This document shows, piece by piece, positions 48,979 through 58,373 of a DNA stretch of 64,000 bases. Below the pieces are notes generated by a model. It was given only the letters and a program-made list of their open reading frames with translations. It ran no database searches and was not told where the DNA came from. A program made the position numbers and the translations under genes. This stretch comes from JBBCJM01 sp037190175 (lineage in GTDB: Bacteria > Pseudomonadota > Alphaproteobacteria > Rhodobacterales > Rhodobacteraceae). Every line of letters starts with the position of its first letter. Within the stretch, counting starts at the first letter, position 1. The stretch is taken from contig JBBCJM010000065.1 of assembly GCA_037190175.1 (NCBI GenBank), positions 1 to 64,000 on the forward strand. The letters run 5' to 3'.

Positions 48979-49593
48979 ATGCCCCTGCAGAACCGCGTCC
49001 TGCCCACCGGAGAGATCGTCGCCCACCCCGCGCGCGGCACGCTGATGGGCAACCGCGGCATCCTGCACGACGCCGACCGCCGGCTGGGCATCGCCCGCTG
49101 GCGGCATCCGCACTGGATCGCCTGCGCGCTGGAGTTCCGCGGCCGCCAGAGGGTGCCGATGAGCCCCGGCCGCTGGACGGAGCTGTTCTTCCTCGACGAG
49201 GCCGTGGCCTGCGCCGCCGGCCACCGCCCCTGCGCCGAGTGCCGCCGGGGCGACTACCGCCGCTTCCAGGCCGCCTGGGCGGCGGGCACGGGACTTCCCT
49301 GCGACGCCGGAACCATCGACCGCGCCCTGCACAAGGCCCGCGTCACCCGCGACCGCCGGCAGCTTCGCCACCAGGCCCCCCTGCCCGGGCTGCCGCAGGG
49401 CACCTTCGTCCTCTGGCAGGACCGGCCCCACCTGATCGGCCCCGCCGGCCTGCACCCCTATGCGCCCGCCGGCTATGGCCCCGCCCTCCCCATGCCACAG
49501 ACAACCGTCACAGTGCTGACCCCCGCCCCCATGGTGGCGGCGCTGCGCGCGGGCTATGCTCCCGCCCTGCATCCCTCGGCCGAGAATACCTGA
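48979..49593 (+). CDS. Conserved hypothetical protein with a Cys-x2-Cys motif
   Basis: A 204-residue soluble protein. It has an Arg-rich basic character and the motif AGHRPCAECRRGDYRRFQ (about 79-96), whose Cys pair plus His could bind a metal as in Ada-like or zinc-ribbon proteins. I recognise no named family. It is followed immediately by another unknown gene whose ATG starts one base after its stop. It is divergent from the transglutaminase gene, and the gap contains GTTGACCGTGCGACAAC near 48955. Confidence 0.68.
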   Translation: MPLQNRVLPTGEIVAHPARGTLMGNRGILHDADRRLGIARWRHPHWIACALEFRGRQRVPMSPGRWTELFFLDEAVACAAGHRPCAECRRGDYRRFQAAWAAGTGLPCDAGTIDRALHKARVTRDRRQLRHQAPLPGLPQGTFVLWQDRPHLIGPAGLHPYAPAGYGPALPMPQTTVTVLTPAPMVAALRAGYAPALHPSAENT

Positions 49594-50337
49594 ATGACCC
49601 CCACCTATCCCGACGCCCCGCAGGCGCTGATCGAGCACTGGGAACGCCGCCGCGCGCCGCTCGGCTTCGGCCCCGGCGAGGCGCTGCCGCCCTTGGACGC
49701 CGACCTCGCCGCGCTCGCCGCCGCGCCGGTGCCGCCCGCCCCGCCGCCCGCCAGCCGCCATGCGCAGAAACTGGCCGAGATCGCGCCGGAATTCGCGGGG
49801 GGCAGCGGGCTCTGCCTGCTGCACGCCGTGCTGATCGCCCACCTGCGCAAGCGCGAGGCCCCGCCGCAGGCCGCGCCGCTCTTCCGCCGCCTCTGGGCCG
49901 AGCAATCCGGCCACCTGCTGGCCAACCTCTCCACCCGCTGGCTGATCTCCGCCGCCATCACCTTCGGCGACCACGGCGCGACCGAGGCCGAGCGCAGCCT
50001 GGGCCAGAGGCTCAACATCCTGTTTTCCCTGATGAAGCTCTACGAGTTCGAGCGGCTGTTCTCCGGCCTGCCGCCCGAGAGCCCCCACCCCATGACCCGC
50101 CTCAGGGCCCCCCTGCCGATGGGGATGGAGCCCTTCTCGCTCGCCTCCGGCGGGCTCGACGTCAACCTCCTCGCCCCCATCTGGCGCGATGCGCAGGCCA
50201 CGCCCGTCCTCGGCCCCCTGGCCCGCGAGCTGCTGGAAAGGCTCAACCGCGACCCCGGCACGCTCTTCCGCCGGCTGAAGCTCATGCGCGCGGCCAGGGC
50301 CGAACGGCAGGCCCGCCGGGCGCAGCGGCGGCAATAG
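49594..50337 (+). CDS. Conserved hypothetical protein
   Basis: A 247-residue soluble protein, helical and rich in Ala/Pro/Leu/Arg, with no signal peptide or obvious catalytic motif. Segments such as LCLLHAVLIAHLRKREAPPQ, LSTRWLISAAITFGDHGAT and LMKLYEFERLFSGL suggest an all-helical fold. The C-terminal tail is strongly basic (RAARAERQARRAQRRQ), consistent with nucleic acid binding. Its ATG is contiguous with the preceding stop, so the two unknown genes form a small operon upstream of a DEAD-box helicase gene. Confidence 0.68.
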   Translation: MTPTYPDAPQALIEHWERRRAPLGFGPGEALPPLDADLAALAAAPVPPAPPPASRHAQKLAEIAPEFAGGSGLCLLHAVLIAHLRKREAPPQAAPLFRRLWAEQSGHLLANLSTRWLISAAITFGDHGATEAERSLGQRLNILFSLMKLYEFERLFSGLPPESPHPMTRLRAPLPMGMEPFSLASGGLDVNLLAPIWRDAQATPVLGPLARELLERLNRDPGTLFRRLKLMRAARAERQARRAQRRQ

Positions 50338-50473
50338 GGCGCTTCCCTTGACCTTTCCCGGCCTTTCCACTATGGGCCGGAAGGGGCATATGGCCCACCG
50401 ACGCCGGGGCGCCCGGGTATCAGTTGCGTCCCATTCTTCCCGTGCGGCCCGATGCCGCCACCACAGGACGCTG

Positions 50474-52015
50474 ATGACCAAATTCACCGATCTCGCGCTC
50501 GACCCGCGCGTCATTCAGGCCGTGACCGAAGCCGGCTATCTGGAACCCACGCCGATCCAGGCCCAGGCCATCCCCCATGCGCTGGAGGGCCGCGACGTGC
50601 TGGGCATCGCCCAGACCGGCACCGGCAAGACCGCCAGCTTCACGCTGCCGATGATCACCATGCTGGGCAAGGGCCGCGCCCGCGCCCGGATGCCGCGCAG
50701 CCTCGTGCTGGCGCCCACGCGCGAACTCGCCGCCCAGGTGGCCGAGAACTTCGACACCTACGCCAGGCACACCAAGCTGACCAAGGCGCTGCTGATCGGC
50801 GGGGTCAGCTTCGCCGAACAGGACAAGCTGATCGACCGCGGGGTCGACGTGCTGATCGCCACCCCCGGACGGCTCCTGGACCATTTCGAGCGCGGCAAGC
50901 TCTTGCTCACCGGCGTGCAGATCATGGTGGTGGACGAGGCCGACCGGATGCTCGACATGGGCTTCATCCCGGATATCGAGCGCATCTTCTCGCTGACGCC
51001 CATCACCCGGCAGACCTTCTTCTACTCCGCCACCATGGCGCCGGAGATCGAGCGGATCACCAACACCTTCCTCTCCTCGGCGGTGAAGATCGAGGTGGCG
51101 CGGCAGGCCACCGCCTCGGAAACCATCGAACAGCGGCTGGTCGGCTTCACCCCCTCCCGCCGCGACCGCAGCTTCGCCGAGAAACGCGCGGTGCTGCGCG
51201 CCCTGATCCGCGGCGAGGGCGAGGGCTGCACCAACGCCATCATCTTCTGCAACCGCAAGATGGACGTGGACGTGGTGGCGAAGTCGCTGAAATCCCACGG
51301 CTTCAACGCGGCGCCCATCCACGGCGACCTCGACCAGTCGGTGCGCACCCGCACGCTGGACGGCTTCCGTGACGGCACGCTGCACCTGCTGGTGGCCTCC
51401 GACGTGGCGGCGCGCGGGCTCGACATCCCGGCGGTCAGCCATGTCTTCAACTTCGACGTGCCGACCCACCCCGAGGACTACGTGCACCGCATCGGCCGCA
51501 CCGGCCGCGCCGGCCGGCAGGGCCGCGCCTTCACCATCGCCACGCCCAATGACGACAAATACGTCGCCGCGATCGAGAGCCTGGTGAAGAAGGAAATCCC
51601 CCGCGGCACCCTGCCCGAGGGCTTCGACCCCGCGCTTGAGGCCGGCGAGGACCGCCCGCGCAGCGGCGGCGAGCGCCGCTCGGGCAGCCGCCGGGGCGAA
51701 GGCCGCAGCAGCGAGGGCAAGGCCGAAAGCCGCCGCCGCGAACCGCGCGAGGAGCCGCGGCCCGAACGCCCCCGCGAAGAGGCCCGTCCGCCCCGCGAGG
51801 ACCGGCCGCGCGAGGAACGCCCGCGCGACGAGCGTCGCGAGGAAACCCGCCGCGAGGACCGCCCCCGGGAAGACCGCCGCCGCGAGGATCCGCGCGACCG
51901 GGTGGTCGGCATGGGCGATCACGTGCCCGACTTCATCCTGCGCAGCTTCAAGCTCAGCGCCCCGGCCACGCCCGACGCCGAGACCGAGGACACCCCCACC
52001 ACCGCCGAGGGTTGA
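50474..52015 (+). CDS. DEAD-box RNA helicase, RhlE type
   Basis: A 513-residue helicase. Motifs occur in order: Q motif PTPIQAQAIP, I AQTGTGKT, Ia PTRELA, Ib TPGRLLDH, II DEAD, III SAT, IV IIFCNR, V ARGLDI, and VI HRIGRTGRAG. A C-terminal tail from about 385 is low complexity and very rich in Arg, Glu and Pro, and probably binds RNA or degradosome partners. A short conserved end (VPDFILRSFKL) follows. ATG 50474 gives the family start MTKFTDLALDPRVIQAV. Possibly linked to RNase J downstream, although on the opposite strand. Confidence 0.94.
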   Translation: MTKFTDLALDPRVIQAVTEAGYLEPTPIQAQAIPHALEGRDVLGIAQTGTGKTASFTLPMITMLGKGRARARMPRSLVLAPTRELAAQVAENFDTYARHTKLTKALLIGGVSFAEQDKLIDRGVDVLIATPGRLLDHFERGKLLLTGVQIMVVDEADRMLDMGFIPDIERIFSLTPITRQTFFYSATMAPEIERITNTFLSSAVKIEVARQATASETIEQRLVGFTPSRRDRSFAEKRAVLRALIRGEGEGCTNAIIFCNRKMDVDVVAKSLKSHGFNAAPIHGDLDQSVRTRTLDGFRDGTLHLLVASDVAARGLDIPAVSHVFNFDVPTHPEDYVHRIGRTGRAGRQGRAFTIATPNDDKYVAAIESLVKKEIPRGTLPEGFDPALEAGEDRPRSGGERRSGSRRGEGRSSEGKAESRRREPREEPRPERPREEARPPREDRPREERPRDERREETRREDRPREDRRREDPRDRVVGMGDHVPDFILRSFKLSAPATPDAETEDTPTTAEG

Positions 52016-52037
52016 GTCTCGAGCGGAAAGCGCCGGG

Positions 52038-52109
52038 ACCCCGGTAGGGTGGGCGATCCGCCCACCATTGGATGGGTCGTGGTGGGCAGATTGCCCACCC
52101 TACCGGGGT
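52038..52109. repeat. GTAGGG...CCCTAC palindromic element after the helicase gene
   Basis: Outer arms of 17 bases, ACCCCGGTAGGGTGGGC and GCCCACCCTACCGGGGT, are perfect inverted copies. Interior GGGCGATCCGCCC and GGGCAGATTGCCC hairpins give the two-headed layout. It separates the convergent helicase and RNase J genes and probably acts as a bidirectional transcription barrier. Confidence 0.75.
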
Positions 52110-52119
52110 TCGGCCGCCC

Positions 52120-53793
52120 TCAGCCCTCGGCCAGCCGGCTGATCACCACGGTGACCTCGGGCTTCTTGCCCACCTCGTCCACCGCCACCTGCCGCAGCAC
52201 CCGGCGGATCCCCTCGTCCAGCCGGTCGTCGTCGCGCAGGAGCTTCGCGCCCGGCCCGTCCAGCCAAGTGGTCAGCTCGCGCTCCAGCACCTCGGCCAGC
52301 TCCGTGTTGCCGCGCCCGCGCAGGGGCAGGCCCATCAGTTCCACCCAGACGTCGCCCAAGGGCTGGTCGTCCTCGTCCAGGATCACGGTGGCCAGGGCAT
52401 GGCCGTTCAGCGCCATGCGGATGCGGTCGCGCACCACCCCGTCGCGGGCGCCGATCAATACGGACCCGTCCAGATAGACCCGGCCGGTGTCGATATATTC
52501 GACCACCGAAGGGGCCGTCCCGCTCAGGTCCAGCATCATCCCGTTGGTGGCGATCTCGGTGGCGATCCCGGCCTCGGCCCCCAGCCGGGCGTGTTCGCGC
52601 AGCATCCGGTGCTCGCCATGCATCGGGATCAGCATCCCCGGCCGCAGCGTGGCGTGGAAGGTCTGCAGGTCCGGCCGGTTGGCATGGCCCGAGACGTGGT
52701 ACATGCCGCCCGTATCGTCGAACACCTCCACCCCCATCTCGGAGAAGGCGTTCATGATCGCCAGCACCCCGCGCTCGTTGCCCGGGATGGTCTTGGAGGA
52801 GAACAGGAAGGTGTCGCCCTCCTTCAGCTCCATCCCCAGGTAGCGCCCGCGCGACAGTTGCGCCGTGGCCGCCCGCCGCTCGCCCTGGCTGCCGGTCACG
52901 ATCAGCATCAGGTTCTGCCGCGGGATCTCGGCCGCCTGTTCGGCCGGGACGGTGCGCGGCATCCCGGTCAGGACCCCGGTCTCCTCGGCCACCTTCACCA
53001 TCTTCTGCATCGCCCGGCCCAGCAGGCAGACCGACCGGCCCGCCGCCGCGCCCGCCTCGGCCAGGGTCTTCACCCGCGCCACGTTCGAGGCGAAGGTGGT
53101 GGCCACCACCAGCCCCGGCGAGCGCGCCACCAGCGCCGCCACCGGCACCCGCAGCGAGGATTCCGAGCGGCCCGGATGCGGCACGAAGACGTTGGTGGAA
53201 TCGCAGGTCAGCGCATGGACCGGGCGTTCCGCGGCGATGGCGGCGAAGGCCGCCGGATCCCAGCCCTCGCCCACCAGCGGCTCGGGGTCCAGCTTGAAGT
53301 CGCCCGAATGCACCAGCCGCCAGGCGGGCGTGTCGATCACCAGCGCCGCGCATTCGGGGATCGAATGGCTGACCGGCTGGAACTGCACCTTGAAGGGGCC
53401 GGCCTCCACCACCTCGGGCCGCGCGCCCACGGTGCGCACCACCTCGGGCGACAGCCCCTGTTCCTCCAGCTTCAGCCGGGCCAGCGCGGCGGTGAAGCGG
53501 CGGGCATAGACCGGCACGTTCAGCCGCGGCCACAGGTGGCCCAGCGCGCCGATATGGTCCTCGTGCCCGTGGGTCAGGAAGATCGCCTCCAGCCGGTCCA
53601 CCCGCTGCGCCAGCCAGGAGACGTCGGGCATGATCAGGTCGATCCCCGGTGTGGTCTCCATGTCCCCGAAGGTCACCCCCAGGTCCACGAGGATCAGCCG
53701 CTCGCGGTCCTCGGGGCCATAGCCGTAGACATAGGCATTCATGCCCACTTCGCCTGCGCCGCCCAGGGGCAGGTAGATCAGCCGGTTCGTCAT
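52120..53793 (-). CDS. rnj: Ribonuclease J
   Basis: A 557-residue metallo-beta-lactamase/beta-CASP RNase with combined 5'-exonuclease and endonuclease activity in mRNA and rRNA processing. The metal-binding motif THGHEDHIGA lies at about 74-83. HSGDFKLD, TCDSTNVF, VTGSQGERRAA and the C-terminal PMHGEHRML are typical. It starts MTNRLIYLPLGGAGEVGMNA after GAAGGTGACG. It is cotranscribed with coaX upstream across a 70-base gap containing a hairpin, and convergent with the helicase gene. Confidence 0.95.
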   Translation of the reverse strand: MTNRLIYLPLGGAGEVGMNAYVYGYGPEDRERLILVDLGVTFGDMETTPGIDLIMPDVSWLAQRVDRLEAIFLTHGHEDHIGALGHLWPRLNVPVYARRFTAALARLKLEEQGLSPEVVRTVGARPEVVEAGPFKVQFQPVSHSIPECAALVIDTPAWRLVHSGDFKLDPEPLVGEGWDPAAFAAIAAERPVHALTCDSTNVFVPHPGRSESSLRVPVAALVARSPGLVVATTFASNVARVKTLAEAGAAAGRSVCLLGRAMQKMVKVAEETGVLTGMPRTVPAEQAAEIPRQNLMLIVTGSQGERRAATAQLSRGRYLGMELKEGDTFLFSSKTIPGNERGVLAIMNAFSEMGVEVFDDTGGMYHVSGHANRPDLQTFHATLRPGMLIPMHGEHRMLREHARLGAEAGIATEIATNGMMLDLSGTAPSVVEYIDTGRVYLDGSVLIGARDGVVRDRIRMALNGHALATVILDEDDQPLGDVWVELMGLPLRGRGNTELAEVLERELTTWLDGPGAKLLRDDDRLDEGIRRVLRQVAVDEVGKKPEVTVVISRLAEG

Positions 53794-53810
53794 CCGTCAC
53801 CTTCACATCG

Positions 53811-53829
53811 GCAGGGGACGCCCCCCTGC
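53811..53829 (-). terminator. GC hairpin between coaX and rnj
   Basis: GCAGGGG and CCCCTGC pair across a short loop in the coaX-rnj gap, followed by a second GGCC-rich stem. Without a T-run it is only a candidate attenuator between the two genes. Confidence 0.35.
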
Positions 53830-53863
53830 CCTGGCATCCGGGCCTCAGGCCCCCCGGACCGGG

Positions 53864-54631
53864 CTAGCTCGCGTTCAGGCGGTGGATCAGCACCAGCCCG
53901 TGCATGGTCAGGTCGTCCTCCACCGCGTCGAAGACCTCGGTGCCCTGGTCGAAGAGCGGCGCGAGGCCGCCGGTAGCGATCACCTTCATCGGCCGGCCGC
54001 GCTCGGCCCGGATGCGGGCCACGATCCCCTCGACCAGGCCGATATAGCCCCAGTAGACGCCCGACTGCATGCAGGCCACGGTATTGGTGCCCACCACGGT
54101 GGCCGGGCGGGTGATGTCCACATGCGGCAGGGCGGCGGCGGCCATGTGCAGCGCCTCCAGCGACAGGTTCACCCCGGGCGCGATCACGCCGCCGACATAG
54201 GCGCCGTCCACGTCCACCACGTCCAGCGTGGTGGCGGTGCCGAAATCCACCACGATCAGGTCGCCGCCGTGGCGGTCCCAGGCGCCCACGGTGTTGACCA
54301 GCCGGTCGGGGCCTACGGTCACCCCCTGGTCCACCCGCGGCGCCACCGGCAGCTTGCAGTCGGGCCGGCCCACCACCAGCGGGCGGCAGTCGAAATAGCG
54401 GTTGCAGAGCACCCGCAGGTTGAAGACCACCCGGGGGACGGTGGAGGAGATGATCACCTCGGTGATCGCCACGTCCACCTTGCGCAGGGTCATCAGGCTT
54501 TGCAGCCAGACGAAATATTCGTCCGCGGTGCGCTTGTGGTCGGTGGCGATGCGCCAGGTGGTCAGGAACTGCGTGCCGTCCCAGATGGAGAACACGGTGT
54601 TGGTATTGCCGCAGTCGATGGCCAGCAGCAT
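53864..54631 (-). CDS. coaX: Type III pantothenate kinase
   Basis: A 255-residue kinase of coenzyme A synthesis that phosphorylates pantothenate. The ATP-binding DCGNTNTVF (about 6-14) and the catalytic Asp region GPDRLVNTVGAWDRHGG are visible, followed by VVDFGTATTLDVVD and GVIAPGVNLS. It starts with ATG 54631, which shares one base with the birA stop, so translation is coupled. It lies between birA and rnj, a common arrangement in alphaproteobacteria. Confidence 0.95.
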   Translation of the reverse strand: MLLAIDCGNTNTVFSIWDGTQFLTTWRIATDHKRTADEYFVWLQSLMTLRKVDVAITEVIISSTVPRVVFNLRVLCNRYFDCRPLVVGRPDCKLPVAPRVDQGVTVGPDRLVNTVGAWDRHGGDLIVVDFGTATTLDVVDVDGAYVGGVIAPGVNLSLEALHMAAAALPHVDITRPATVVGTNTVACMQSGVYWGYIGLVEGIVARIRAERGRPMKVIATGGLAPLFDQGTEVFDAVEDDLTMHGLVLIHRLNAS

Positions 54632-55398
54632 CACGCGCCCCCCGGAAAGAACACATCCGCCGCCGGGATCGCCACCCGGCCCGCGGGGGTACGCAGGACC
54701 AGCGCGCCGGTGGCGTCGATGTCCTCGAACACCCCCTCGCGGGTCTCGGCCCCGGTCCGGGCGCGGATGGTCTCGCCGCGGCGGGCGGCGTGTTGGAGCC
54801 ATTCCCTGCGCAGCGGCTCGAACCCCTCGGCGCTCAGCCGCGCCTCCCAGCGGGCGAAGGCGGGGGCGAGGGCGTCCAGCAGCGCCTCGGGCTCCACCCT
54901 TCGCCCGGTCTCGCCCAGCAGGGTGACCGGGGGCACCGCGCCGGGCTCTAGCATCGCAGGGTCTGGCGCGGCGATCAGGTTCACCCCGATGCCGATGGCC
55001 AGATGCGCCACCCGCCCGCCCTCACCCGCGCTTTCCAGCAGGATCCCGGCGATCTTGCCGCCGTTGCACAGCACGTCATTGGGCCATTTCAACGCGAAGG
55101 GTGCAGGCGAGCCGGCGACCTCTGCCAGCGCCTCGCGCAGCGCCAGGGCGGCGGCGAAGCTGCGCAGGGCGACCTGAGCGGCCGGGCCGGAGGGCCGCAT
55201 CGCCAGCGTGGCGTGGAAGTTGCCGCGCGGGCTGGCCCAGGCCCTGCCCCGCCGGCCCCGCCCGCCGGTCTGCTCGCCCGCCAGGATCCAGCAGGGGCCG
55301 GACAGGCCCGCAGCCAGCCGCGCCGCCTCGGCGTTGGTGCTGTCCACCGTGGCCAGGATCACCCGCCCGGTGCCCTCCGGCCAGAGCTCAGCGGACAA
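54631..55398 (-). CDS. birA: Biotin--[acetyl-CoA-carboxylase] ligase
   Basis: A 255-residue ligase that attaches biotin to the carboxyl carrier protein. The biotinyl-AMP loop GRGRRGRAW (about 46-54) and KWPNDVLCNGGKIAGILLE are diagnostic. The N-terminal DNA-binding HTH of E. coli BirA is absent, so it is a pure enzyme and not a repressor. Its start overlaps the nuoN end by 11 bases, placing it at the 3' end of the nuo operon. GCGGACAAGCG surrounds the start. Confidence 0.93.
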   Translation of the reverse strand: MSAELWPEGTGRVILATVDSTNAEAARLAAGLSGPCWILAGEQTGGRGRRGRAWASPRGNFHATLAMRPSGPAAQVALRSFAAALALREALAEVAGSPAPFALKWPNDVLCNGGKIAGILLESAGEGGRVAHLAIGIGVNLIAAPDPAMLEPGAVPPVTLLGETGRRVEPEALLDALAPAFARWEARLSAEGFEPLRREWLQHAARRGETIRARTGAETREGVFEDIDATGALVLRTPAGRVAIPAADVFFPGGA

Positions 55399-56824
55399 GC
55401 GTCTGCGCGGCGAGCGCGGCCGCCCCTTCGATCCCCATCAGGTTCACGATCCCCACCACGGTGATCGCCGCGGCCAGCACCATGGCCGCCCATTGCACCC
55501 CGTCGGGCCGCGCCTCCACCGGATCGGTCTCGGCCCCGAAGTACATCAGGTACACGATGCGCAGGTAGTAGAAGGCCCCGATGACGCTGGAGATCACCCC
55601 GGCCACGGCCAGCCAGGCCATCCCCCCGTCCACCGCCGCCTTCAGCACCGCGACCTTGGCGAAGAAGCCGATCATCGGCGGCACCCCGGCCAGCGAGAAC
55701 AGCAGCACCAGCAAGGCCAGCGCCGGCAAGGGTGCGCGGTTCGACAGCATGGCCAGCCCGGCGAGATCGGCGGTCGGCCGCCCCCCCCGCTCCATCGCCA
55801 GGATGAAGGCGAAGGTGCCCACGTTCATCACCACATAGATCGCCATGTAGACCAGCATCGCCTGCACCCCCTCGGCGGTGCCCGCGGCCAGCCCCATCAG
55901 CGCGAAACCCATGTGGGCGATCGAGGAATAGGCCATCAGCCGCTTGAAGTCGCGCTGCCCGATCGCCGCGATGGCGCCCAGGAACATCGAGGCCACCGAC
56001 AAGGCCGCCAGCACCTGCCCCCAGTCGCCCGGGATGCGGCCGAAGGCGTCGTGCACCAGCCGGCCCAGCAGCACCATCGCCGCCACCTTGGGCGCGGTGG
56101 CGAAGAAGGCGGTCACCGGGGTGGGCGAACCCTCGTAGACATCCGGGGTCCACATGTGGAAGGGCGCGGCCGAGACCTTGAAGGCCAGCGCCGAGAGCAT
56201 GAAGACCAGGCCGATCAGCAGCCCCACCGGCGCGCCGTCGTTCAGCGTCGACAGGATCCCGGCGAAGGAGGTGGTGCCGGCATAGCCATAGGCCAGCGAG
56301 GCGCCGTAGAGCAGCAGGCCCGAGCCCAGCGCGCCCAGCACGAAATACTTCAATCCCGCCTCGGTGGACTTCACGCTGTCGCGCCGCATCGCCGCGATGA
56401 CGTAGAGCGCCAGCGACTGCAGCTCCAGCCCCATGTAGAGCGCCATCAGGTCGGCGGCCGCCACCATGACCATCATGCCCAGCACGGCCAGCGCCACCAG
56501 CACCGGGAACTCGAAACGGTCGAGGCCGCGGCGGGCCATGAAGCCCTGGCTCATCGCCAGCACCGCGGCGGCCGAGACCAGCACGGCCACCTTGCCGAAC
56601 CGCGCCAGCGGATCGTCCACCAGCAGGCCCCCGAAGACCGGGCGCGCGCCGGTGCCCGCGGTGCCGATCCAGAAGGCCAGCACCAGCATGACCGCCACGG
56701 TCAGCCAGGTCAGCGGGCCCGTCAGCCGGTCCTTGCCGGCCCAGACCCCCAGCATCAGCGCCGCCATGGCATAGAGCGCCAGCAGGATCTCGGGCAGGGC
56801 AATGGTGAAATCGGCAGAAGTCAT
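55388..56824 (-). CDS. nuoN: NADH-quinone oxidoreductase subunit N
   Basis: A 478-residue antiporter-like subunit of respiratory complex I with about 14 membrane helices. The proton-channel core AAPFHMWTPDVYEGSPTPVTA is clearly seen, as is RDFKRLMAYSSIAHMGFALMG. It takes part in proton translocation in the inner membrane. It follows nuoM with a 10-base gap and overlaps birA by 11 bases, so birA is probably cotranscribed with nuo. Confidence 0.96.
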   Translation of the reverse strand: MTSADFTIALPEILLALYAMAALMLGVWAGKDRLTGPLTWLTVAVMLVLAFWIGTAGTGARPVFGGLLVDDPLARFGKVAVLVSAAAVLAMSQGFMARRGLDRFEFPVLVALAVLGMMVMVAAADLMALYMGLELQSLALYVIAAMRRDSVKSTEAGLKYFVLGALGSGLLLYGASLAYGYAGTTSFAGILSTLNDGAPVGLLIGLVFMLSALAFKVSAAPFHMWTPDVYEGSPTPVTAFFATAPKVAAMVLLGRLVHDAFGRIPGDWGQVLAALSVASMFLGAIAAIGQRDFKRLMAYSSIAHMGFALMGLAAGTAEGVQAMLVYMAIYVVMNVGTFAFILAMERGGRPTADLAGLAMLSNRAPLPALALLVLLFSLAGVPPMIGFFAKVAVLKAAVDGGMAWLAVAGVISSVIGAFYYLRIVYLMYFGAETDPVEARPDGVQWAAMVLAAAITVVGIVNLMGIEGAAALAAQTLVR

Positions 56825-56834
56825 CGCGCGCCCC

Positions 56835-58373
<1,539 letters not shown>

